A DNA stretch of 64,000 nt from SZUA-309 sp965233675 (GTDB lineage Bacteria; Pseudomonadota; Gammaproteobacteria; Pseudomonadales; Azotimanducaceae), in contig OZ247498.1 in assembly GCA_965233675.1 (NCBI GenBank), positions 3,410,001-3,474,000 on the forward strand, written 5' to 3'. The first letter of the stretch is position 1. The number at the start of each line of letters is the position of its first letter. The translations under genes were made by a program, and so were the position numbers. The notes beneath the pieces were generated by a model. It had not been told where the DNA came from, searched no databases, and saw only the letters and a list, made by a program, of their open reading frames with translations. Positions 32,456 to 39,708 of the stretch are shown here, one piece after another.

Positions 32456-35182
32456 TCAGTCGCCCGTGTTATAGGACACCCTGAGGTAGTACTGACGACC
32501 GATGGCGTTGTGATACTCCTGCGGGTAGAACGGCCAGCTGTCCGTCTCGTCCGCCTTCGGACCTTCATCCGTCAGGTTGTTCACACCCACCTGCACGCGA
32601 AAGGTGTCGTTGGTCCAGTAGCCGGAAAGGTTGGCCGTGGTCCAGGACGGGATCGTCAGCTTCGGATTGTTGGGATCACCGGCGGTGTACAACTCGTTGT
32701 TCAGTCCGTTCATCGAATCGATGTAGTTGATGAACAACGTGCTGCCCCACTGGCCGTAGGTCCAGTTGGTGGTGAAGTTCACCCGCCATTCCGGTACTCG
32801 GCTGTCTTCCATCACATCCTCGACCGCAGAGAGTTCGTCGAACTGCTCTTCCCACTTGGTCATGTAGGTGCCTTTCAGGCGGAAGTCGAAGATACCGGCT
32901 TTAGAGGTTTCCCAGCCGTAACCGAGGCTGAAATCGATACCCTGGGTTTCGATGAAGGTCAGGTTCTGCGCGGTCGCGTTGACGTCTGTGACCTCCATGT
33001 TCGCCGGATTCCGGGTGATCAGATTGCCGTAGGTATCCGAGTTGTTGACGATCTCCTGGGCGGTGAGTTCGTTGACCACATCCTCGATCTCCACATTCCA
33101 GAAGTCGATGGAGCCATCGAAACCGGCAACCTGGAAGACCATGCCGATGTTCCAGTTTTCACCGGTTTCGGCGTCGAGGTCGGCGTTCGGGCCGACGGCA
33201 ACGTCCACAAACACCTCACCGCGGCAGGCCGCGATGCTCGGATCGCCCACGGTGCCGCCCTGGAACTCACAGGCGACCGGGTCGGTAACCTGGGAGAAGG
33301 CGGCTGTCGGGTCACCATAGACACGCTGCATGTCCGGTGCCCGGAAGGTCTCACCCCAGGTGGCCCGGAACATCAGTGCTTCCATGGGGCGCCATTGCAC
33401 GCCGATCAGCGGCGCGACGTTGTCGCCGAAGTCGCTGTAATCGTCGTAGCGCAGAGCCGCCTGAACTTCGATGGACTCGATTACCGGAATGAGAAACTCG
33501 GTGTACAGCGCGCTGTAGTCACGCTTGCCTTCGCCGGAAGAACCACCGGTGGCCAGAATGTTGCCATTGATCGACTCACTGTCGGAGGTGTTGTAGAACC
33601 ACTCACGCGCAGTTTCCGCACCCACCGCGAAGCCGACGCCGCCTGCCGGCAGCTCGAACAGACTCGGGTTGGACAGGGTGACGCTGAACTGATTCACGCT
33701 CCCCTGCGCATCCTGAGTCGGCACGTAAGTTGCCGCGGCCACTTCTTCTTCGGTCATCTCATCGAACGAAGACCGGCCGTCGGTGCCCGAGGTCAGGAAG
33801 TCGAAGTAGGTGTTGGCACTGGCATAGCCGCCGCTGGTGCTGCTGAAATCGGTTCGCATGAACGACCAGTCCGCGTCATAGGACCAGTTATCGCCAAAAT
33901 CACCCCGGAGACCGGCGAGCATGGCGTAGTTGTCCACGTCCATTTCATCGGTCCGGTTACCGAACTCCACCATCCGACGGGTGTAGTAGTAGCCGCCATC
34001 CGCCAGTGCTGCGAAGTCGCCGCCGAAGGCAGTGGCCTGCGGGAATCGGGCGGTAGCACCGGTGCGGTCGGACAATGCGGTGACGAATCCTGGGTCAGGG
34101 TTGATGATGTCACCATCAGTATTGAGATACTGCTCATCCATTCCGACGAAGAAGCTGTACTCATCGACCGGCATGGGCTCGATGGCGCGATCAGTGGTGG
34201 ACTTGGTGTAGTCCAGACGGCCGTAGAACTCCGCGTTGTCGTTCAGCGAGTAGTTCCACTTGGTCATGACGGACGTACGCTCCCGTTCCGGAAAAAGATC
34301 CCGACGGTTGGAGCGGTCGAAGCCGCAGAGATCGAATGGCAGGCCGTCCCAGGGCTGCAGGCCGCGGGAGGAACACTCTTCCGGTGCCAGTGACTGGATG
34401 ATGTTTCCACCGAAGTCCCGGAGAGAAATACCATAAGAGCTGTAGCTGCCGAGACCACCATAGGCCAGGTCGGACCCCAGATCATCGAAGTTGTTGCGCT
34501 GATTGGCTTTCAGACGCTCAGAGGACTCGTGCTCAACCAGGAACATGATGTTGCGGTCTTCGTCGCCAGCGCCAACCATCAGGTTGATGTTGCCGGTTTC
34601 CAGACCGCCGCTGTCGGTGTCGCCGTAACGCGCGTCGATATTGATGCCGTTGAAGTAGTCCTTGGTGATGATGTTCACCACGCCGCCCATTGCATCAGAG
34701 CCGTAGATGGCCGATGCACCGGTGGTCAGCACTTCGATACGTTCGATGGCTGCCAGCGGGATGTTGGCGGTGTCGGAGAAGTTGTCGGTGCCACCCGCGG
34801 GAATCGGATATTTGGGCGTTCGCTTGCCGTCGATCAGCGTCAGCGTCCGGCCAATACCCACCCCCCGGAGATCGACCGCCGAAGCCGCCGGCGTGAAGCC
34901 GAACACCTGCTGCTGGTCGAGGGCGCCACCGGAGTTCTGGGTCAGAGACGCCATCACTTCCTGGAAGCTGTTGTAGCCCACGTCACGAATCTCGTCGGAT
35001 CCGATCACTACAAGTGGATTGGCATCTTCAGCGTCGATGCGCTTGATGCGGGAACCCGTCACCACGATCTCCTCCATCACCCCTTCTTCCGCATAGGAAG
35101 AAGCTGCAGGGAGAACGCCGGCAACCAGTGCACACACGACGGCCCACGCGAGCTTTACGCCCGTCGGATTTTGGTTAGTCAT
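32456..35182 (-). CDS. TonB-dependent outer-membrane receptor
   Basis: This 908-residue receptor has a signal peptide (MTNQNPTGVKLAWAVVCALVAGVLPAASSYAEE). A TonB-box-like EEIVVTGSRIKR follows, then the plug (VGYNSFQEVMASLTQNSGG to IYGSDAMGGVVNIIT, ending near residue 180). A 22-strand-type barrel rich in aromatic girdle residues closes with YYLRVSYNTGD. The plug start GSRIKR-DAEDANPLVVI-SDEI is the layout of the large 'TonB receptor with plug' group common in Caulobacter, Sphingomonads and marine gammaproteobacteria, often for complex carbon sources. The ATG at 35182 has GGGGG upstream; the ligand is unknown. Confidence 0.92.
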   Translation of the reverse strand: MTNQNPTGVKLAWAVVCALVAGVLPAASSYAEEGVMEEIVVTGSRIKRIDAEDANPLVVIGSDEIRDVGYNSFQEVMASLTQNSGGALDQQQVFGFTPAASAVDLRGVGIGRTLTLIDGKRTPKYPIPAGGTDNFSDTANIPLAAIERIEVLTTGASAIYGSDAMGGVVNIITKDYFNGINIDARYGDTDSGGLETGNINLMVGAGDEDRNIMFLVEHESSERLKANQRNNFDDLGSDLAYGGLGSYSSYGISLRDFGGNIIQSLAPEECSSRGLQPWDGLPFDLCGFDRSNRRDLFPERERTSVMTKWNYSLNDNAEFYGRLDYTKSTTDRAIEPMPVDEYSFFVGMDEQYLNTDGDIINPDPGFVTALSDRTGATARFPQATAFGGDFAALADGGYYYTRRMVEFGNRTDEMDVDNYAMLAGLRGDFGDNWSYDADWSFMRTDFSSTSGGYASANTYFDFLTSGTDGRSSFDEMTEEEVAAATYVPTQDAQGSVNQFSVTLSNPSLFELPAGGVGFAVGAETAREWFYNTSDSESINGNILATGGSSGEGKRDYSALYTEFLIPVIESIEVQAALRYDDYSDFGDNVAPLIGVQWRPMEALMFRATWGETFRAPDMQRVYGDPTAAFSQVTDPVACEFQGGTVGDPSIAACRGEVFVDVAVGPNADLDAETGENWNIGMVFQVAGFDGSIDFWNVEIEDVVNELTAQEIVNNSDTYGNLITRNPANMEVTDVNATAQNLTFIETQGIDFSLGYGWETSKAGIFDFRLKGTYMTKWEEQFDELSAVEDVMEDSRVPEWRVNFTTNWTYGQWGSTLFINYIDSMNGLNNELYTAGDPNNPKLTIPSWTTANLSGYWTNDTFRVQVGVNNLTDEGPKADETDSWPFYPQEYHNAIGRQYYLRVSYNTGD

Positions 35183-35428
35183 TAGTACCCCCGTAAAAAT
35201 GCAATATTTTTTACTGTTTGTTATCAAAAAGGACTACCTAACGTTTTCATTATGTATTTTTCAGGTATTCCTCCGATCTGGCTCGATAGCCAGACCGATG
35301 CCCGCGCATCATACCGTCAACAAATTCATTTATGGCTCTGTTGAACGGCCGATCCGCCGCCTGTTTAGATCGAATTATTATTAAAAGTTACGAAAATATT
35401 ACAGAGAAGGTCGCCGGCCCCGGCTCAG
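35183..35428. other. AT-rich intergenic region upstream of the TonB receptor
   Basis: This 246-base gap is clearly AT-richer than the genes around it. It holds the leader of the receptor, with A/T runs near 35195-35260 that could supply its promoter. A perfect hairpin TCTGGCT-CGAT-AGCCAGA lies at 35277-35294. No T-run follows this hairpin. I see no gene here. Confidence 0.5.
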
Positions 35429-36409
35429 TCACCGCAGCAGACGACGGCGCTGAAAATCCGGTGTGAAAACAGGATATCCGTAAGGACGTTCGCCCCGACC
35501 GACCCCGTTCATGACGATGAAATCCGCGAGGATCTCCACCCGCCGCGCACCGTTGATCAGATGTACCACGTCATAGCATTCCGCCAGAGCGCCTGGCGGC
35601 ATTTGCAGAGGATGCTCGGCGGGCCGATAGTGACTGCGTAGCCGATAATCCACACCCGGGCTCCTGCTCATGTCGATCTGCCCGCCCATGAGCCATTTCA
35701 CCGGATGTGTTTCGACGAAGGCCAGCAGACGTTCGAGGCTCGCTCGGTAGGCATCGAAATCCCGGATGACGATCCGCCCCGGCAGGAAAGCCGTCCCGGT
35801 GAACAGAAAATCCGTGTAGGGGTCGTACAGCACGATTCCGGCGTCAGATACCCCCGGTGACCGCAGCACCGTCACGATGCGGCCGCCGAGATCGATGGTG
35901 CCCATGCCCTCCGGCGACTTGGAATCGTCGGCAACCCCACTCATCAGGATGGTATCCGGCCGATCGTGAAACTGGGCAAGACCGGCGGTCTGTGCCGGCG
36001 CATCGCTCGTGGTGATCACCGTCAGCTTGACGGGACCGCGGCGGTTGGCCGCCGACCAGCGGGCCATGATCCGGTCGACGCTGGCGCGAATGGGGAAGTA
36101 CTCGGCTTCCTCCGTCGCGCCGGTGTCGATCAGCAGGGCACCGTCCTCACCGAACAGCAGATACATGAAGGGCGCTTCCCAATTGACCGCCGGATTCTGG
36201 CGCAATATGTAGGTGTGCTCGTTATAACGATGGATCTGCACCCGCACGTCCGTGTTGTGCCTGGCACTGACGCTGCCGTGAATCCAGGCGAAGCGCAGGT
36301 TGCCCGCCGCCGGCTCCGCGGACGCGAAGTCCATACCGGCCGCAAAGGGCGCGCAGGCCAGCAGCGCCACCGTCAGGGTGATGGTTCCGAATCGCTTCCG
36401 ATGGCTCAC
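35429..36409 (-). CDS. Metallo-beta-lactamase-fold paralogue lacking the zinc ligands
   Basis: This 326-residue exported protein (signal FGTITLTVALLACAPFAAG) is plainly related to its neighbour at 36427-37419: both share IHGS, V-VH/IHRYNEHTYILR, FMYLLFG, ALLID-G and an LGGR core. Every metal-binding motif is altered. The HxHxDH position reads TTSDAPAQ, the second ligand GHQG has become GVSDAG, TGDM has become TGTA, and the last His (NNHIEM) has become GQID. It therefore cannot bind zinc in the usual way and may be a regulatory or binding protein. GTG 36409 has GAGGTAG upstream. Confidence 0.8.
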   Translation of the reverse strand: MSHRKRFGTITLTVALLACAPFAAGMDFASAEPAAGNLRFAWIHGSVSARHNTDVRVQIHRYNEHTYILRQNPAVNWEAPFMYLLFGEDGALLIDTGATEEAEYFPIRASVDRIMARWSAANRRGPVKLTVITTSDAPAQTAGLAQFHDRPDTILMSGVADDSKSPEGMGTIDLGGRIVTVLRSPGVSDAGIVLYDPYTDFLFTGTAFLPGRIVIRDFDAYRASLERLLAFVETHPVKWLMGGQIDMSRSPGVDYRLRSHYRPAEHPLQMPPGALAECYDVVHLINGARRVEILADFIVMNGVGRGERPYGYPVFTPDFQRRRLLR

Positions 36410-36426
36410 TGGTCGGCTACCTCAAC

Positions 36427-37419
36427 TCATGGGTCCGTGGTGGTGCCCCACGGGATCTCGTTGTAGATCAGGAAATCGTCGTAGATGTAGATGCCGGGCT
36501 CATCGATATGGCGTGTCGCCTCGATGGCGACCTCCAGCATGGCTCGGGTCATCTGCATCGGCGGCTCGTCGGGTTGCCAATTGGTGCCGATGGGATAGTC
36601 CACACCCGCCGTGCTCGTCATCTCAATATGGTTGTTCACCAGATGCGCCACCGGATACTCGTCAGCCAGGGCGCCAAGCCGGCGGATACTGGCGGCCCAG
36701 GCGTTCCAGTCATCCAGATAGAGCCTGCCCCGGTAGAACATATCGCCGGTGTAGAGCAGGTCGGTCCAGCTATCGTAGAGCGAGATTTCCGAACCCTGAT
36801 GGCCAGGTGAGCCGGTGACGATGAATGTGCGTCCACCGAGATCGAAGGTGACCCGTTCGTTCGGGAAATTCTCAAAACCCCAGAACGCCATCATCTCTTC
36901 GTGGGTGAGACCGACCAGTACGGTGTTCGGGCGGTCGACGAACTGATTCCAGGCCGCGTAGTGGTCGCCATGCAGATGGCTGTTGGCAACGATGAGTTCC
37001 GGTTCCACCACGCTGTGCGCCTCGGCCCAGTCGCGGATGATGTCATCCACCACCGTGCGCAGGGGAAACAGCGCCGGCGAGGAGGTGGAACCCTGGTCGA
37101 TGAGCAGTGCGCGACCGTTCCCGAAGAACAGGTACATGAACGCGCCTTCGTAGTTGATGGCTTTGTTTTCACGCAGGATGTAGGTGTGCTCGTTGTAGGC
37201 ATGCACCTGCACAGGGGGATCATCGTTGTCCATGGCGGATTTCGAACCGTGGATCCATCGCTCCGGAAAGGTCCCCTCGGCGCGTTCCCCGGCACTGAAA
37301 TCAATCGGGCGGGACAACAGGCCCCGGGCCTGGTCGACCGCAAGGAGTGAGGCCGTTACGGCGAAGATTCCCAGCATACGCAGGACGCCTCTTCCCTTGT
37401 TTTTAACGACTGTCAGCAC
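36427..37419 (-). CDS. MBL-fold metallo-hydrolase (exported)
   Basis: This 330-residue metallo-beta-lactamase-fold enzyme has a signal-like N-terminus (LGIFAVTASLLAVDQA). Its full set of metal motifs is ANSHLHGDHYAAW (HxHxDH near residue 150), TGSPGHQGSE, LLYTGDMF and VNNHIEM. Relatives include alkylsulfatase-like, quinoprotein-relay (SoxH-like) and lactonase-like proteins; the substrate is unknown. It is the middle gene of a leftward operon between a HupE/UreJ-like membrane protein and its degenerate paralogue, with 18- and 17-base spacings. It starts at GTG 37419 with GGAG upstream. Confidence 0.87.
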   Translation of the reverse strand: MLTVVKNKGRGVLRMLGIFAVTASLLAVDQARGLLSRPIDFSAGERAEGTFPERWIHGSKSAMDNDDPPVQVHAYNEHTYILRENKAINYEGAFMYLFFGNGRALLIDQGSTSSPALFPLRTVVDDIIRDWAEAHSVVEPELIVANSHLHGDHYAAWNQFVDRPNTVLVGLTHEEMMAFWGFENFPNERVTFDLGGRTFIVTGSPGHQGSEISLYDSWTDLLYTGDMFYRGRLYLDDWNAWAASIRRLGALADEYPVAHLVNNHIEMTSTAGVDYPIGTNWQPDEPPMQMTRAMLEVAIEATRHIDEPGIYIYDDFLIYNEIPWGTTTDP

Positions 37420-37437
37420 CCGTTATCTCCGTCTCCG

Positions 37438-38583
37438 CTACATCGCCAATCGCTGCAGCATCCAGTACAGGCCAACGCCAGCGATGATCGTTACCGCCGG
37501 CGAACTTACACAGTTTGCATACCAGGCCCGATGCCGAAGCAGCCCGAACACGGCAAATGCGCTTGCGAGGACGAGGAGCTGACCGAGCTCCACGCCGATG
37601 TTGAACGAAAGCAGCGACAGCAGAAAACGATCCGCCGGCAGGCCCACCTCATTCAGCACACTGGCGAAGCCGAGACCGTGCAGCAGGCCGAAGGCGAATA
37701 CCACGCCATAACGGAATCGTTTCCGTCGTCTTGTGAACGCCTGATCAGACCGGTCGAACAGTCCCTCGATACCCACGTAAACGATGGAAGCGGCGATGAG
37801 CGGTTCCACCAGTGTCGCCGGCAGCGAAATGACGCCGAGCGTGGACGCTGCCAGGGTCAGGGTGTGAGCGAGGGTGAAACAGGACACCAGGGCCAGCAGG
37901 TGGCGTCTGCCGCCTCCCACGAAAAACAGACCGAGCACAAACAGAACGTGGTCGAGTCCAAGCGGCACGATGTGCTGAAGCCCGAGGAATGCATAGACGC
38001 CGATGAGGGTGGGTATCGGATCGGCGGCATCCGCGACGCGTTCCTGATCCGTGAGCGGCAGTCCGCCACTCGACCGCCGGTCTTCGGTCAGCAGCCGGGA
38101 AAACGGCAACTCCCGCCGGTCGCTGTCGCTGCGCACCAGACAGGGCCAGGGCACCGTCAGATCGTCGTCTATGCGGATATCGAGACGGGATCCCGCATTG
38201 GCCGGCAGCCGCCAGCGCAAGGTCGCCATCTGCGGGGTCAGCGGATTACGTATGGCCGTCAACGAACTCGCCGTCAGCGTGGCGCCGGTAAAGGACCTGG
38301 CCACCGGGCGGCCATCGATGCTGACACTCAATCCAGCGTCCAGGCGCTCCAGAACCGGGTTCAGCAGTCGTTTCCGCTCGGCTGGATCGTCGCTTCCAGC
38401 CAGCGTCCAGTATGCGTCTGCGCTGAGCAGCGACTGTCCCAGATCGATTTCGACGATGAGTTCGCCAGGTGCGTCGGTGGAAGACACCACCGTCACCCGC
38501 GTCATGTTCAGCAGGTGCGCTTCCGCCGGAAAGGCCAGCAGACAGATCAGCAGCACCGCCGGTATCCGCCCGTTCACCGCCAC
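37438..38583 (-). CDS. HupE/UreJ family membrane protein
   Basis: This 381-residue protein has a signal peptide (VLLICLLAFPAEAHLLNMTRV) and an exported beta domain (residues about 25-175). The HupE/UreJ_2-type membrane domain follows: PTLIGVYAFLGLQHIVPLGLDHVLFVLGLFFV, with His/Asp residues that resemble a metal-permease motif, then LVSCFTLAHTLTLAASTL, GLLHGLGFASVL and FNIGVELGQL. HupE is a nickel (or cobalt) uptake protein of hydrogenase systems. This version is found widely without hydrogenase or urease. AGGAGG lies 8 bases before the chosen GTG 38583. It leads the operon with the two MBL genes. Confidence 0.85.
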   Translation of the reverse strand: MAVNGRIPAVLLICLLAFPAEAHLLNMTRVTVVSSTDAPGELIVEIDLGQSLLSADAYWTLAGSDDPAERKRLLNPVLERLDAGLSVSIDGRPVARSFTGATLTASSLTAIRNPLTPQMATLRWRLPANAGSRLDIRIDDDLTVPWPCLVRSDSDRRELPFSRLLTEDRRSSGGLPLTDQERVADAADPIPTLIGVYAFLGLQHIVPLGLDHVLFVLGLFFVGGGRRHLLALVSCFTLAHTLTLAASTLGVISLPATLVEPLIAASIVYVGIEGLFDRSDQAFTRRRKRFRYGVVFAFGLLHGLGFASVLNEVGLPADRFLLSLLSFNIGVELGQLLVLASAFAVFGLLRHRAWYANCVSSPAVTIIAGVGLYWMLQRLAM

Positions 38584-38755
38584 CCGCACAGCCTCCTGCC
38601 GAGGTGGATAGAACGGATCCCGTTGTTTTTCGGTGCGGTCAGCAGACCACCGCCCTCTATTAGTGCTCTTCTCTGCGCTCTCAACAGGCCCTCGACCGGT
38701 TATTCCCATATACCAGCCTGTCGAGGCAGAGTCCGTGCCAACTCCGCGGAGCCGC

Positions 38756-38791
38756 GTCGGCCCCGCAATCAGCGTCGGCCCCGCAATCAGC
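38756..38791. repeat. Two-unit 18-bp tandem repeat
   Basis: The unit GTCGGCCCCGCAATCAGC occurs twice with no gap (38756-38773 and 38774-38791). It lies 18 bases before the first ArsR-type palindrome. It may be a simple duplication; no protein-binding motif is recognised in it. Confidence 0.8.
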
Positions 38792-38808
38792 GGCGGCGTC
38801 AAATTCGC

Positions 38809-38868
38809 GCAACCATCGGGTTGCATTAATCTGCCGAACATGGAATCTATACGCAACCATAAGGTTGC
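38809..38868. promoter_or_regulatory. Twin palindromic operators of the AHSA1-ArsR pair
   Basis: GCAACC-ATCG-GGTTGC (38809-38824) and GCAACC-ATAA-GGTTGC (38853-38868) are perfect 6-bp-arm palindromes with four-base centres, 44 bases apart centre to centre (about four helical turns). They bracket a possible sigma-70 promoter (TTGCAT at 38821 and TCTATA at 38846) and end 17 bases before the start of the SRPBCC gene. ArsR-type repressors bind this kind of site. Confidence 0.75.
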
Positions 38869-38885
38869 CATAAAAGGAAAGGGCT

Positions 38886-39386
38886 ATGAATGAGGCGGCA
38901 AAGAATGAGGCAGCAAAGGAAACAGTGGAGATAGTTCGCAGCATTGAGGTGCGTGCGCCCATAGAGCGGGTCTACCGGGCACTGACGGACGCGGAAGAGT
39001 TCAGCACCTGGTTCCAGGTGAATCTGGACGGCCCGTTCCGGGTCGGCTCCACGGTGAGCGGCATCTATACCTTTCCCGGCTGTGAGGGCACGCGCTTTCT
39101 GGGCAGGATCACCGCGATGGAGGCGCCGGCCCTTTTCGCCTACGAATGGTGTCCCAGTGAACTGGCGGAAGAGGCCGTTTCACTGGATGGCCTGCCCACG
39201 ACGCTGGTGGAATTTCGTCTGCAGCCTGTCGCCGGGGGAACTCGAATCACGGTGCGGGAAAGCGGTTTCGAAGTCTTCGCCCGCGCGGATGAGCGAGCCC
39301 TCAACCTGGATATGAACACGACAGGCTGGCGACTGCAGTTCGACAACCTCGTCGCTCACCTGGAAGCAGCCCGCAGACGTGCCTGA
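38886..39386 (+). CDS. AHSA1/SRPBCC-domain protein
   Basis: This 166-residue protein is a single SRPBCC (Bet v1-like, AHSA1) domain that binds a hydrophobic ligand in a cavity. It shows VRSIEVRAPIERVYRALTDAEEFSTWFQ, LGRITAMEAPALFAYEW and LVEFRLQPVAGGTRITVRES, ending with the long C-terminal helix. Genes of this type are commonly paired with an ArsR regulator, as here (8-base overlap). The start has AAGGAAAGG upstream. The ligand is unknown. Confidence 0.9.
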   Translation: MNEAAKNEAAKETVEIVRSIEVRAPIERVYRALTDAEEFSTWFQVNLDGPFRVGSTVSGIYTFPGCEGTRFLGRITAMEAPALFAYEWCPSELAEEAVSLDGLPTTLVEFRLQPVAGGTRITVRESGFEVFARADERALNLDMNTTGWRLQFDNLVAHLEAARRRA

Positions 39387-39708
39387 TACCGCCGCCTATG
39401 CTCCGGTGTTCGCGGCACTTGGCGATCCAACCCGCCTGGCGCTGCTGGAACGTCTGAACGATGGAGAGAGCCATTCCATCGCCCGTCTCAGCGAGGGCCT
39501 GACCCTGAGTCGACAGGGCGTGACCAAACATCTCGATGTGATGGCCCGGGCTGGACTGGTGAGCCACCGCCGGGTTGGCCGCGAAAGTCTGTACCGACTA
39601 CAGCCGGATCCCCTCGTGCGCCTGCAGGGCTATCTGGACCAGGTAGCGGGTGCCTGGGAGGATGCCCTGCAACGACTGCGTCTGCACGTGGAAGAATCTC
39701 CGGACTAA
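39379..39708 (+). CDS. ArsR-family transcriptional regulator
   Basis: This 109-residue winged-helix repressor has AALGDPTRLALLERLNDGESHSIARLSEGLTLSRQGVTKHLDVMARAGLVSHRRVGRESLYRL, the complete ArsR HTH and wing. It lacks the CxC-type metal cysteines of ArsR/SmtB, as expected for the AHSA1-linked subgroup. It starts at GTG inside the AHSA1 gene, and its stop overlaps the convergent gene's stop by 4 bases. It probably represses its own operon through the two upstream palindromes. Confidence 0.9.
   Translation: MPDTAAYAPVFAALGDPTRLALLERLNDGESHSIARLSEGLTLSRQGVTKHLDVMARAGLVSHRRVGRESLYRLQPDPLVRLQGYLDQVAGAWEDALQRLRLHVEESPD

Larger units (their letters stand above)
38584..38885. other. 302-base intergenic region between divergent genes
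   Basis: This gap separates the HupE/UreJ-like gene from the AHSA1-ArsR pair. It holds a two-unit 18-bp tandem repeat (38756-38791) and two operator-like palindromes (38809-38868). I see no gene in it. Confidence 0.6.

Noticed and set aside
32510..34393. 627-codon + strand frame opposite the TonB receptor
   Set aside because: It is the longest shadow in the window but has no signal peptide or domain. The receptor on - is complete from signal to final strand.
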